Of a stretch of 64,000 nt of DNA, positions 40,273 through 52,549 are shown in pieces; within the stretch, counting starts at the first letter, position 1, and each line of letters begins with the position of its first letter. Location: assembly GCA_024803745.1 (NCBI GenBank), contig JANJXV010000013.1, forward strand, positions 55,088,501 through 55,152,500. Direction: 5' to 3'. Below the pieces are notes generated by a model. It was given only the letters and a program-made list of their open reading frames with translations, ran no database searches and was not told where the DNA came from. This stretch comes from Megascapheus bottae. Taxonomy: Eukaryota; Chordata; Mammalia; Rodentia; Geomyidae. The translations under genes and the position numbers were made by a program.

Positions 40273-41910
40273 GTTTGGAGTAGGCTTAAGTGGTAGACTC
40301 CTTGTTTAGTATGCACAAGCTCCAGGGTTCCATCTCCAGTTCTCACCCCCCTCCAAAAAAGAAGGAGGAGGTGGAGGAAGGGGAGGAGAAAAGAAAGTGA
40401 ATGTATCCATGTGGCAGCAGGAAAGATGGGTAGATGGGTCTGTTTGCAGGTTTCAATGTATTGGTCAAGGTAGATCTTCCTGAGAATGGCCCTTCTACAG
40501 GTGAGGGGACCATGGGCGGGACAAGCACGCATTCTAAGCAGAGGGTCTGGTGTGCATGAAGTGCAGTGTGTATGAATGTTTGCTTTGGGAGGGCAGTGTG
40601 GCTGGGACAGGAGGGAAGTGGGAGAATAAGTCTGCTGGGCCTTAGCTGAGATTTGGTCTTTTTCTGTGAGTCTACTTTGAGCGGAAGTGTGACATGATCT
40701 GGTTTCTAAAGGTCCCCCTGAAGCCGGGTTAAGAATAGCTGTCCCTGTGCTCCTGGAAGGAGGCTAGGAGCTGTGGCAGAGACCCAGCAGAGCAGTTGTA
40801 CCAGCTTGAACTGCAGGGAACAGGGGTGGTAGGTGAGAAGTAGTTGGATTCTGGATTCATTTTGAAGAGAGAGCGGGCAGGATTTGCGCAGATTGATGTG
40901 GGTGGAAGGGAAAGGAAGGGAAGGATGGGATGAGGGACTTTTGTTTGTGGTGGGAGTCACCATTTAAGAAGAAAGGGAAGAATCTAGGAAGAGCAGATGT
41001 GACAGCTAAATCAGGAGTTGGGCTTGGGTCTGTCCAGTTAGGAAAATGTTGAAGCTGACGGGAATCCTGTAGGAGTAAGACATTCAGAGGTGACAGGAGA
41101 GGTCTGGGCTGCCTTGGGACTTGAGGTGGAACTGGAGAGTTGTGAGGTTGAGCAAGGGCCAGCTCTGAGTCAGGAGCAACCAGGTGAGAGTGGCCGCCAA
41201 GGTGAAGCCAGGGCAAGTGTTGTAGGTACCTGCCTGATGCCTGAGCTTAAGGTCAGGTGTGAAGAGGCGGAAGAGCAGCCCTCACATTGCAGTGTGAGTC
41301 AGAAAGGATAGAAGAAAATGCCACACCAATGGGATTTTGTTGAGATGGGATAAACCACAGCATTATTGTCATGTTGGTGGGAAATGGTTTTGTAGAGAGG
41401 AGATGCTTTCTGGGACCCTAATTTTGGGAAAGATAAAGGACCAGGCCAAGGGCCTATCTGGAGATTGGCATTCATGGGCTCTTCCTTGGTGAGAAAAGGG
41501 CAAGATGAGGGGGTCAAGTAGTAGGAATCACAGACATGTGCATGTTTCAGTGAGATGAGGGAGAGTTGGGGTGAGCAGTGTGTGAGTGAGGAGAGGTGTA
41601 GAGAAAGGGTGAAGTGTTCTGTGGGAAAGGTGAATAGGTTAAAATGTGGGAAAGGCATTTCTTGAGTTGAAATGCAGGTGTTGCGATTCTGTTTTTTGCT
41701 TCCTTTTACAGGATTGTGGTTTTCCAAACAAGAATGGAAGAAGGCAAAGAGGGCAGGTGAGGGACGGTTTGGCAGGGTGCTCAGTGGCATTAAAACTGAG
41801 GAGCGTGGCAGATGAGGACTCTGTCCATGCTGGCATGCTTGGCTGTAGTGTATTCCTTTTCATTGTATTTCAGAATGAACGAGTCTCATTTTATTCTATG
41901 TCTCATTACT
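40273..41910. other. Unique intronic DNA
   Basis: Apart from a possible ID-like remnant at 40,275-40,365 I see no repeats or convincing exon in this 1.6-kb purine-rich stretch. Chance open frames on both strands lack homology I can recognise. Confidence 0.55.
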
Positions 41911-41911
41911 G

Positions 41912-43255
41912 GAGAGTATTAGGCTTGGGCTCAGGGCATGAGTACTGCCCTTGGGTTTTCTCAAGGCTCGAGCTCTACCACTTGAGCCACAGCACCACTT
42001 TTGGCTTTTTTCTATGTATGTGGGACTGAGGAATGGAACCCGGGTCTTCGTTAATGCTTAGACACTCTACCAATAGCCAAATTCCGAGCCCTACTCTCAA
42101 CACTTGCAAAAGCATTTTCCCCAAAGTTCAGACTTTGGAAGGCTTTCAGGGTAGTGGAGCCATCTATATCGTCAATGTTAGATGATGCAGGTTGTTTCCA
42201 AAAGGTTCAGGATCAGTTTGGCCTTGGGATGGCAGCTATATTGCCATTTGGCAAGTATGATCCTAAACATTGGGTTTTATAAAGAACAACTTTACTGAGA
42301 TGTAATTCACATACAGTTCACCTATTTAATAAAGAATTGTAAAATCATTACCATGATCTAATTTTAGAACATTTTCATCGTCTCCAACAAAACTTTGTAC
42401 CCATTTGTCTGTTTTGGACATTTTATATAAAGAGGTATGTGTGATTACTGTTTTTCACTTAGCTTATTTTTAAGGATCCTCTGTTTTTAGCACCTCTTTC
42501 CTCCTTTCCTTTTTCCCTCCCCTCCTCTCCTCTCTTTTCACAGCACAGGATCATCTTGAAATCTACCTGCCTCATTCTCGTGAGTGTGGGATTACAGGTG
42601 TGTGTTGTTACCATGTCTGGCCTGAGCCCTGTCCTTGGACTTTCTCAGAGCTACTACTTGAGGCACAGCATCACTTCTGGCTTTTTCTGTGTATGTGATG
42701 CTGAGGAATCAAACCCAGGTCTTTGTGCATGCTAGGCAAGCACTCTACCACTAGGCCAAACTCCTGGCCCTGTCTTTTCACTTTTGTAGTTTGACTCTTA
42801 TTCATTGACTGACTTTAGTTTTAGGTTTTTGTTTGTTTGTTTTTAATTTTGCCATTCCTGGAGCTTGAACTCAGGGCCTGGGCACTGTCCTTTGACACTG
42901 TCCTTGGACACTTTTTGCTCAAGGCACTCTTGAGCCACAGGGCAATTTTCAGCTTTTTTTGTGTATGTTGTACTGAGGAATCGAATGCAGGACTTCATGC
43001 ATGCTAAGCGAGCACTCTACTACTAGGCCATAGTCCCAGCCCCTCATTTTATTCTTTTTTTTTTTTTTTTTTGGCCAGTCCTGGGCTTGAGCTCAGGGCC
43101 TGAGCACTGTCCTTGGACTTTCTCAAGGCTAGAGCTCTACCACTTGAGCCTCAGCACCACTTCCAGCTTTTTTCTATGTATGTGGTATGGAGGAATCGAA
43201 CCAGGGTCTTCATGCATGCTAGGCAAGCACTTTAACCACTAGGCCAAACTCCCGG
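41912..43255 (-). mobile_element. Minus-strand dimeric SINE cluster
   Basis: Copies lie at about 41912-42092, 42620-42770, 42843-43041 and 43059-43255. The last is complete and flanked by CCTCATTTTATTCTTTT at 43042-43058 and 43256-43272, so it landed at the very end of the preceding copy. The spacer 42,093-42,590 is unique. Confidence 0.88.
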
Positions 43256-43320
43256 CCTCATTTTATTCTTTTATGAGCAATTCTAGAGATTGAACCTAAG
43301 AACTCAAGAATGCTCGGCAA

Positions 43321-43466
43321 TGGGCCTGGAGCCAGGCCTAGTGGTAGAGTTCTTGCCTAGCATACACAAAGCCCTGGGTTCACTTCTTCTGAGGTGGTAG
43401 AGCATTAGCCTTGAGAAAGCTCAAGGGCCATACCCAGGCCCTGAGTTCAAGCCCCAGGATTGGCCA
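43321..43466 (+). mobile_element. ID-type SINE with internal deletion
   Basis: A plus-strand copy (GGGCCTGGAGCCAGGCCTAG to CCCCAGGATTGGCC) lacks about 50 bases between the two arms. Confidence 0.8.
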
Positions 43467-43664
43467 ATACCAGCATTTGCATACTTACCTTTTTGTTTGT
43501 TTTTGGAAGCTCATTTCCTCTTTTGTTTATTTTCAAGTGTATGTTCACCACCTTTGTTTATTATGCTGTAGTTTGACAAGAATGGTCATATGCCCTCAGT
43601 GCATATGTAATCTATGGCCAACAGATACTTCATTCAGTTCACCCCATTGAGCTCCTACCATTGT

Positions 43665-44005
43665 TTTTTTTTTTTTAATTTTTTTATTGTAATTAGTAAA
43701 AGGGTTACATGATATTTGCCAGATAGAAGGTGCATTAATTCACATACATTGATACCCTTTCACATGTCTTGGTACCCATTTCCCTCCCCCCCCACACCCC
43801 CACCCATTTTGGTTTTCCCCCCTTCCCTATCAAATTTCAAATATCCAAATACAAATAAATTCAATATATCAGATGACAAAGTGAGATACTATACCAATAT
43901 GAGATAACCAAGGGACAGCAAAGGAGATGAGAGACAACATAGTACATTAAGGACAACAATCATTCATTATATGGCTTTTGTTTCACTATCCTGGAGGTCC
44001 TTTCA
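43665..44005 (-). mobile_element. L1-like 3' end with target-site duplication
   Basis: A 341-bp insert in minus orientation starts with a T run (its poly-A tail) and TTTATTGTAATTAG (AATAAA on the other strand). It is bounded by a perfect 19-bp duplication, ATTGAGCTCCTACCATTGT, at 43646-43664 and 44006-44024. It is a 5'-truncated retrotransposon copy made by L1-type machinery. The family assignment to L1 is an inference. Confidence 0.85.
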
Positions 44006-44275
44006 ATTGAGCTCCTACCATTGTACAAGACACTGGGTGCTTGGTTTTTGTCAGAGAATAAACTAGACAATATTTTGTACCTTCATGGAGCTTTGCTTCC
44101 AGTACAACCCTCTGAGAGGTAGCTCTGAGACTATTCCCCTTGTTCTTATCAGCTAAGTCTTAGATTTCAATAAGTAATTCAAATCTTGCCCAGGATTTTT
44201 TGGTATATTGACCAAGTAAGCAGATGTGTGTAGTCTCTGAGATTTAGGTTGCTTATACTGTCAGTGTGGATTACT

Positions 44276-44492
44276 TTATTTATTTATTTATTTATTTATT
44301 TATTTTTGCCAATCCTGGGCCTTGAAGTCAGGGCCTGGGCACTGTCCTTGGGCTTTCTCAAGACTAGAGCTCTACCACTTGAGCCACAGCACCATTTCTG
44401 GCTTTTTGCTATGTATGTGGTACCGAGGAATTGAACCCAGTTCTTCGTGCATGCTAGGCAAGCACTCTACCACTAGGCTAAACTCTCGGCCC
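44276..44492 (-). mobile_element. Dimeric ID-type SINE with (TATT)n head
   Basis: A minus-strand copy (about 44306-44492) has its tail region converted into a (TATT)n microsatellite at 44274-44305. Confidence 0.88.
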
Positions 44493-44503
44493 ATTTATTT
44501 ATT

Positions 44504-44856
44504 TATTTTGACAGTCCTGGGGACTGAACTTAGGGCCTGAGCATTGTCCTTGGGCTTTCCTCAAGGCTAGTGCTCTACCACTTGAACCAAAGCACTACTT
44601 CCAGCTTTTTTCTTTTTTTTTTTTTTAAATTTTATTTTTTTATTGTAATTAGTAAAAGGGTTACATGATATTTGCCAGATAGAAGGTGCATTAATTCACA
44701 TACATTGATACCCTTTCACATGTCTTGGTACCCGTTTCCCTCCCCCCCCATACCCCCCTTTCCAGCTTTTTTCTATGTATGCGGTACCGAGGAATTGAAC
44801 CTAGTCTTCGTGCATGCTAGGTGAGCACTCTATCTCTAGGCCAAACTCGAAGCCCC
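44504..44856 (-). mobile_element. Dimeric SINE split by an L1-like 3' end
   Basis: The SINE occupies 44504-44613 and 44775-44856. Between them (44614-44759) is a minus-strand element almost identical to the first 130 bases of that at 43665-44005. The duplication TTCCAGCTTTTTTCT at 44599-44613 and 44760-44774 marks the insertion inside the SINE. Confidence 0.9.
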
Positions 44857-44929
44857 GTGGATTACTCTTTTAAGCCTCTACTGCTGAATTATCAAGTGAA
44901 TGATTTGTTTTGTTGTTGTTTTTGTTTTT

Positions 44930-45250
44930 TGATAATATTTGGATTTGAACTGAAATCTGTATTTGCTAGGCAGGTTCTGTAGCACTGAGCCACACCTCTT
45001 TTTTGCTCTGGTAATTTTGAAAAGCAGTTTTACTTTTTGCCCAGGCTTGTACTTGGACTGACGTCCTATTTTTATACTGTGCTGGGATGACAGGTGGTGT
45101 GTGTATTACCACACCCAGCTACTTTTGTTGAGATGAAGACTCCTGGACTTTCATGTTTAGGCTAACCTGGACCTGTGTTCCTTCAAGAATTGTGATCCTC
45201 CAAATCTCAGTCTCCCAAGTAGCTAGTATGCAGGCATGAGCCACTAGTGC
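44930..45250 (-). mobile_element. Diverged SINE cluster
   Basis: An ID-like fragment (about 44935-44995), a B1-like monomer (about 45000-45120) and a B1/ID fragment (about 45121-45250) all lie in minus orientation. Unique DNA follows to about 46,200, with a (GT)n tract at 46,119-46,134. Confidence 0.7.
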
Positions 45251-46214
45251 TTGGTCAAGTTTTGATTAAAATGTCAGTGTTTAAACATTATCATAGAGGA
45301 TTTTTTTTCTTTTATTTTCTTTGTTACTTGTGGGGCTTGGGTGTTTTGTTTTTTAAGAGCTATAATTTCCCTTTCTTTAACCTGGATTATTCTTTTGTCA
45401 GCAATTTTGTAGGTTTTCTACTCCTTCACATTATTCATTTTTATATCTAGACATGTGAAAGATTTCAGCATTAGCTTTTTTGAATGTGAGTCTTTGATTG
45501 CTGGAAAACTTTAATATGATCTTGGTGTGTGTAATTCTAGTCAAGAACATTAAAAAGAAGTGGGTCAGCACAGATTCTGAAGCAAACCCATCCGGGGGAA
45601 AAGGAAAGAGGAAAGAGTTCAGCCTTTTAGTAAGAGAGGGACTATATTACACTTGCTTCTTTTCGTCATTGTAGGGGCTGAGTCCAGTGTTGGAGTGGAG
45701 TTTGTTTTGTGATACAGTAGTAATAAGCCTTGTGAATTCTGAGCTGGCCCTGTCTTTGCTATACCTCCTTTTGAGGAAGAATAGGTACTGGGGTGCCTGT
45801 TGTGGCGACACTGCATTAACGACTAACTACCTAGTGGAGCCAGAGTGTAGAGCACAGAGGACATGTAACTATTGTTTTCAGTAAGCTTCAGGAAGGAGCT
45901 TGATAATCTTCCAGGATCAGGAAGAAAGAATGAGGAGAGGTTGTAGGGGGCATGGGTTAGAGAGATGCTTTAGCAGAATTGTTGTGAAGATTAAAAAGAA
46001 ACATCACTGGCTATTTTAGGGTATTCCTAGAAGAAAGTAGGAGTACCTATTTCCTGCTGGCTACCTTATCATTAGGGCTAACAAGTCCCAGTTCCTGACA
46101 TCAGTTACTGTTGTAAGGGGTGTGTGTGTGTGTGTTTGCTTGCTTGCATGTTTGCCACTGCACCCAACATCCCCCTCCACAGTGATTTTTATTTGTTTGT
46201 TTGTTTATTTGTTT

Positions 46215-46408
46215 ATTGCCGGTCCTGGGGCCTGAACTCAGGGCCTGAGTACTCACTGTCCTTGGGCTTTCCTCAAGGCTAGTGCTCTACCACTTGAGCC
46301 ACAATGCCACTTCTGGCTTTTCTGTGTATGTGGAACCAAGGAATTTGAACCCTGGGTCTTTGCGCATGCTAGGCAAGCACTCTACCATTAGGCCAAACTC
46401 TTGGCCCT
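46215..46408 (-). mobile_element. Dimeric ID-type SINE
   Basis: A complete minus-strand copy begins TTGCCGGTCCTGGGGCCTG and ends GGCCAAACTCTTGGCCC. Confidence 0.88.
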
Positions 46409-46604
46409 ATCTCCACAGTAAATTTTAAGACCATTTTTTATTAAGAGAAACTTGAACATGCATAGACGTAAAAGAATGAAGTGAATCTTCATTTGCCCAT
46501 GCCAACAGCTGCATTCCGTACGTAAGTCAGTCTCCTTCTACTGTCATCATTTCCCCCTCCTTTTAAGAGCTCTGTGGAAGTAGAATAGAAATACAGAAAA
46601 GTAG

Positions 46605-47430
46605 CCTGGTGCAGTGGCTCACACCTGTAATCCTAGCTACTTAGGAGGGTGAGATGTGAGGATTACGGTTTTTTTTAATTAAAGAATTTATTAACATTGA
46701 TTTTTACATCATATTTCTTTTTTTTTTAAACCAGTCCTGGGCTTGAGCTCAGGGCCTGAGCACTGTCCTTGGACTTTCTCAAGGCCAGAGCTCTACCACT
46801 TGAGCCTCAGCACCACTTCTGGCTTTTTCCTATGTATGTGGTACCGAGGAATCGAACCCAGGTCTTTGTGCATGCTAGGCAAGCACTTTAACCACTAGGC
46901 CAAACTCCCGGCCCCTTACATCATATTTCAAATGACGTGTTTAACAAACAAGTATTCAAGAAGGTCAAGAAGGGAATCTATATACAATAACTGGCATTTA
47001 GATTTTAGAACATAATCAAAATTAGGCTGAGGGTTTGTATGTAATAGATACATATTAATCTATGTAGAGTGCTTGCCTGGCGTGCATGAAGACCCGGGTT
47101 CGATTCCTTGGTACCACATACATAGAAAAAAAAAGCTGGAAGTGGTGCTGTGGCTCAAGTGGTAGAGCTCTAGCCTTGAGAAAATACAAGGACAGTGCTC
47201 ACACCCTGAGCTGAAGCCCAGGATTGGCAAGGAAAAAAAAAGGGCCCAGAGGATTATGTTTTAAAGCCAGTCCTAACACTAAAGAATGAGAGACTCTCAT
47301 CTCTAATTAATCACTAGAAAATGGGAAGTAGGGCTATGGCTTAAGGGGTAGGGCTACTAGTAGCCTTGAGCTGAAGAGTTCATACCCCAGAGTTCAAGTC
47401 CCATGACCCACTTAGAAATACAGAAAAGTA
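46605..47430. mobile_element. Composite nest: B1/ID SINE holding L1-like DNA and two more SINEs
   Basis: A plus-strand B1/ID SINE begins at about 46605, breaks at GTGAGGATTACGG near 46670 and resumes at GAGGATTATGTTTTAAAGCC near 47251, running to about 47415. The inserted block has a retroelement 3' end in minus orientation (from 46671) that is itself split by a dimeric SINE, plus a plus-strand dimeric SINE (about 47067-47240) at its far side. Confidence 0.8.
46718..46915 (-). mobile_element. Dimeric ID-type SINE with target-site duplication
   Basis: A full minus-strand copy is flanked by TTACATCATATTTC at 46704-46717 and 46916-46929. It sits inside the L1-like block of the nest. Confidence 0.92.
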
Positions 47431-47621
47431 GACATGTTCTAAATAAGTCTTTACAAATGAAACCCCACTGAGTAATTTGTTAATCTATCTTCTAGATGTC
47501 CACTGGTGTTAATTTTCCCCGAGGGCATTCATTATTTTGACATCTACAGCACTGGTAGACTTGTACCCAGTTTTTGGTTCCTTCATTAGAATCTTAGAAT
47601 ATACCCTTTTGTCTGACTTCA

Positions 47622-47624
<3 letters not shown>

Positions 47625-47666
<42 letters not shown>

Positions 47667-47825
47667 CAGTTTCTGGGCTTGAACTCAGGACCCTGTCCTC
47701 GGGCTTTCTTAAGGCATGGTTCTACCACTTGAACCACAACACCACTTCTGGCCTTTTCTGTGTATGTGGTTTGGGGAAATTGAACCCAGGGCTGTGTGCA
47801 TGCTAGGCACTCTACCACTAGCCCC
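47625..47825 (-). mobile_element. Dimeric ID-type SINE behind a long T run
   Basis: A T run of over 30 bases (about 47630-47664) heads a minus-strand copy that ends CTAGGCACTCTACCACTAGC. Confidence 0.87.
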
Positions 47826-48279
47826 TGATTTTGAACTTGTCAATATCATATAATGGTTGATGATTCCTTCTTGTTGCTATATGCAGTTTAATTGTTTGAA
47901 GCTATTCTTAGGTGTTTGGTTAGATATTTAGGCTATTAGACATAGTACTGCTTAGAATACTTAAGTTTGTGCCTTTTTGCTGAACCTTGTGGTTTTGTTG
48001 TTGTTGGTAATATGCATGAGAGTAAAATCACTAGATTATAAGGTGTACCTACACAGTCAGTTTTAGAAACATTGCACAAGTACTAGAGTTGTTTTACCAA
48101 ATTCAGTCTGCCAGCAGTGTGTAGGATGTCCTCGCTGCCCCCCCCCCCAGGTATTCCTTCCCTCTCTCCATCTTCCCCACTGCTATGAACCCTTCCCTCT
48201 GCCCGAATCTTATGGTAGTTCTCATTTATACTCCTGAGGTCAAGTACCTTTTCATACATACCTTCATCACTTTGGGGGG

Positions 48280-48935
48280 GGGGCTAGGCATGGTGGCTCG
48301 TGTCTGTAATCCTGGCTACTCAGGAGGCTGAGATCTTAGGATCAAGGTTCAGTGCCAGCCCTGGCACAAAAGGACCTGAGATTCTTGTCTCTAATTGGAT
48401 TTGGCTCTAGGGTAGGGCCATAGCCTTGAGCTGAAGAGCTCAGGGACAACACCCAGGCCAAGCTCAAAGCCCCATGACCCACCCAAAAAATTTTTTTTCT
48501 TTTTCTTTTTTTTTTTTTTGCCAGTTCTGGGCTTGAGCTCAGGGCCTGAGCGCTGTCCTTGGACTTTCTCAAGGCTAGAGCTCTACCACTTGAGCCTCAG
48601 CACCACTTCCGGCTTTTTTTTAATATATGTGGTACCAAGGAATCGAACCCTGGTCTTTGTGCATGCTAGGCAAGCACTTAAACCACTAGGCCAAACCCCC
48701 GGCCCCCCAAAAAAAATTTTTTTAGGGAAGCTGGGGGGTTCCTGTGGCTTGAACTCAGGGCCTGAATGCTGTTCCTGAAGTTTTTTGTTCAAGGCTAGGT
48801 AGCAGTCTATCACTTGAGCTACATGTCCTTCTGCTTCCAGCTTTTCTAAAGAGCCTCATAGACATTCCTGCCCTGGCTGCTTTGATCTCATTGTCCTGAC
48901 CAGTTATAGTAGTGAGCCACTGGCACATGGCTTTA
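48280..48935. mobile_element. SINE cluster
   Basis: A plus-strand B1/ID copy (about 48280-48490) is followed by a minus-strand dimeric copy (about 48513-48706) flanked by A/T-rich repeats of the target (CCCAAAAAATTTTTTT type), and then a minus-strand B1/ID copy (about 48735-48935). Confidence 0.83.
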
Positions 48936-49684
48936 GATGCATGTATTTATGTATTGTGCATCTTGGTTTTTTTCTTTTTAATGAATTGTGTGTTTCATTG
49001 CGTCAGATCTTTATTGGTACATAGCAAATGATCCATAAATGTGATCTATAACAGCAGTAACCACCCATAGTTCCTGTGGATCAGGAACTTAAGAGTGATA
49101 CCACACTGTGGGTGCTTAGGTTTTGGTTTTGGGGTGGTCAGTCCTCTGAAAACTTTAGAAAGCTGATGTAGAAGTTTCTTACAAGGTAGCTCATTTACAT
49201 ACTTGGCAAGTTGATTTTCACTAGTGGGAGGTCCTTTTCACTTGCACCTTTGGCAGGGATACCTCAGTGTCTCAGGACGTCATTACAACCTAGCCTCAGA
49301 AGTCACAAAGCATCTAATTTTGCTGTGTTTTGCTTGTTTAGAAGAGCCACTCAAAATTCACCTTACACTGAAAGGGGTGGGGGGGGCTGTACTCTCTTGA
49401 AAGTAGTAGAAGTGTCAAAGAATTTGTGGGTGTATTTTAAAATACAACTTTTGGTAGGAGTCTTGTGGTCGATAAGCATATTGTGAATGTCTACCCATTT
49501 ATGTGGGGTTATAATGTTTTGAGGAAGACAAGTCCTGTTATTCTTTTTTTTTTTTTCTTCTTTGACTAGCCCTGTCTATACTATTTGGAGAAAAGTCTTC
49601 AAATAGGTATTTTATACACTTCTCAAAATGACTAAATTTTTGTTTTAATCGTACAGTTACAAAATTATCACGTCTTTTTCTCTC
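48936..49684. other. Unique intronic DNA
   Basis: I see no repeat or exon here apart from short T and G runs. Confidence 0.55.
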
Positions 49685-49885
49685 CCCCCACACCCCTAGT
49701 CCTGGGTCTTGAACTCAGGGCCTGGATACTGTTCCCAAGCCTCTCTGTGGTCAAGGCTAACACTCTACCACTTGAGCCACAGCCCAGCTTCCAGCTTTTT
49801 CTGTTTTATGTGGTGCTGAGAAATTGAACCCAGAGCATCATGCACACGAAGCAAGCACCCAGTAAGCCACATTCCCACTTCCCTA
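49685..49885 (-). mobile_element. ID-type SINE, diverged
   Basis: A minus-strand copy (CTAGTCCTGGGTCTTGAACT to TAAGCCACATTCCCAC). A weak B1-like remnant follows at about 49,980-50,090. Confidence 0.75.
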
Positions 49886-50606
49886 TCACATCTTTAAAAA
49901 CAAAATAAAAACTATACCCCATGTCTTCATGCCAGTAGCAGTAGCTACTAGAAAGGGTAAGATTAGGAGAATTGTGATTCAAGTCCAACTCAGACATCCA
50001 TGTGAGACCCCTTCTCAACAGTAGAAGAAGCTGGGCATGGTGGTGAGCACCTGTCATCCCTGCTGCTGCAGGAAACATGTCAGGTAGGTGGGTTGTGGTC
50101 AAGTCATGGGTCAAGTAAAAAAAATGCAACCTAATCTTGAAACAACCATTGTAAGGGTAGGGGAGGGAGCTTTGGAGGCATGATTTTGTAGTAGAGTATC
50201 TCTCTAGCAAGTGTGAGGTCCTGAATTCAAAGTCCTGTGCTCCTCCCTCCCCCAAATGTGCACGATTACTTGATATTATAGTGGTCTCAAGTACCGTAGT
50301 TTCCTAACTTTGGCAAGTTAGGATCCAGATGAAGTTTATCCACATGTTAACCATGTAGATTCCTCATTCCCTTTATCTAATGGTGAGAAGCATGACTTGT
50401 ATGTTTTTAAGGCCATATGACAGTGCATTTTCTGTCCTTTCTGTGGTGCAGCCTGGTCGTTTTGTGAGAACCACACCCTTTCCAGCAGTTGAAAGTGATA
50501 TGGGGTGGGGTCAGCATGGTTCTAGCTCTTGATAACTAAACTTTTCCCATCACTTGCTTTTCTCCTTTACTGCCTATTAGCATTCCTTCTCTTATGGAGG
50601 TTGTTT

Positions 50607-50818
50607 TTTCTTTTTTTTCTTTTTTCTTTTTTTGCCAGTCCTGGGCTTGGGCTCAGGGCCTGAGCACTGTCCTTGGACTTTTTCTCAAGGCTAGAGCTCT
50701 ACCACTTGAGCCTCAGCACCATTTCCGGCTTTTTTTCTATGTAGGTGGTACCGAGGAATCGAACCCAGGTCTTTGTGCATGCTAGGCAAGTACTCTACCA
50801 CTAGGCCAAACTCCCGGC
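50607..50818 (-). mobile_element. Dimeric ID-type SINE with target-site duplication
   Basis: The minus-strand copy is flanked by CTCTTATGGAGGTT (50589-50602) and CTCTTGTGGAGGTT (50819-50832), with one mismatch. Confidence 0.9.
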
Positions 50819-51206
50819 CTCTTGTGGAGGTTTTTGAGTTTTGATGACCAGTTTTTTTTAAGGGCTTAATTTTTTTTTTTTCCCTCAAATTTCACTGAGA
50901 ACATCTTTTTGGCATTTGGATAGAAATGGGGATTTACTTGCCAGGTAGTATGATCCGATCATACACTTCTGCTTGGAACCAGCTTATGCCTTTCTTGTTT
51001 CTGATTCTGTGTTTGACCCCAGTGTAACCTGTCCTGCTATTCTTGTCTGCAGTGCTGAAACTTGGCCTAGCCAGCATCACATAGAAGTCCAAGCCGTACC
51101 AATGCTTGGGTCATATTTGATGCCCAGATTGATGTGTTCTTGGATCCCCAAACCAAAGTTTCCAGTACCTAAGAAGGTTTTTTTTTTTCTTTCTTTCTTT
51201 TTAAAA

Positions 51207-51362
51207 AAATTTTTTTGGCCAGTGCCTTGATCTTTCTCAAGGCTAGTCCTCTTCCACTTGTATCACTTCCAGCATTTTCTGTGTATGTGGTTCGGAGGAA
51301 TTGAAGCTAGGGTGTCTTGCATGCTAGGTGAGCACTCTCCCACTAGGCCATACTCCCAGTCC
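51207..51362 (-). mobile_element. ID-type SINE, shortened
   Basis: A minus-strand copy (TTTTTTGGCCAGTGCCTTGA to AGGCCATACTCCCAGTCCC) lacks part of the right arm. Confidence 0.8.
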
Positions 51363-51840
51363 CAGGTTAGTTTTTCTTAATTCAAACTCGTACCTTTAGA
51401 GCCCTTCTCCAGGATTTCTTCTGCCTTACCCCCATGGACTGTGCAGTGGACAGCAGTCTTTTCATTTCTCTTGAGGACACAGGATGGACAGTATTTCTAG
51501 CTTTGGAAAACATGTGCCCTCTGAGTTGCTCCAACACCTGAGCTGCCCTGATCAGTCTGTGTCCACTCTCCAGTCACAGATGTTGAGGCAGAGTTTGCAG
51601 ATTTGAAGCTCCCACATGGAGTTTTCCTTTTCACCTTGATCTTGCACCATTTTAGAGACAGGAAACCAATAATTCCTAAGTTCTTTTTCTTTAGTTTCTT
51701 CAGTCTTTTTATTGTAACAAAATCTTGTGTGGTGAAAAATTAGAAACTGTAATAACAAGCTGATTAGCATAAATATTAAAATTCATGTAGATCCAAAGGT
51801 TAAAATTTTAAAAGCTGTCTTAATTCTATTTTGTGTGTAT

Positions 51841-52290
51841 GTGAGTCCTGGAGCTTGAATTTAGGGCCTGGACACTACTCCTTAGTTTTTTTGTTCTACT
51901 TGAGCCATAGCTCCACATATAGTTTCTTTTTTTTTTTTTTTTTTTTGCCAGTCCTGGGCTTGAGCTCAGGGCCTGAGCACTGTCCTTGGATTTTTCTCAA
52001 GGCTAGAGCTCTACCACTTGAGCCTCAGCACCACTTCCGGCTTTTTTCTATGTATGTGGTACCAAGGAATTGAACCCGGGTCTTCGTGCATGCTAGGCAA
52101 GCACTCTACCACTAGGCCAGACTCCCAGCCCCACATATAGTTTCTTCTGTTTGTTTTTTGTGGGATATTTTTTTGGTAGTCAATTAGAGATAAATCTTTC
52201 CTGCCCAGACTGACTTTGAACAACAATCCTTGGATCTCAGCTTCCTGAGTAGGTAGGATTATAGGTGGGAGCCACTAGCACTTTGCTCCT
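51841..52290 (-). mobile_element. B1/ID SINE split by a dimeric SINE
   Basis: The older minus-strand SINE (51841-51928 and about 52147-52290) is interrupted by a complete minus-strand dimer at 51929-52130. The 16-bp duplication CCACATATAGTTTCTT at 51913-51928 and 52131-52146 is perfect. Confidence 0.93.
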
Positions 52291-52549
52291 AGTCCTAATT
52301 TTTTAAGACTTATTATTCAACTTGAGTAAAAATTAAATTTTTTGTGTTTTGTTTTGAGTGAATGTATATAAATGATACCAATCTTTGGCTAGTAAAGTAG
52401 CTGCCACATATCTGTGCTGGGATCGCCATGTTTTCATCATACATGGTTAAAGAACAAAGATAACGTACTGGTACCCTTACTGAAGTAACTCAGAGCAGTG
52501 TCAGTAGAAATACAGTGCAAGCCACTTACATAGTCGGGGCTTTTTTCTT

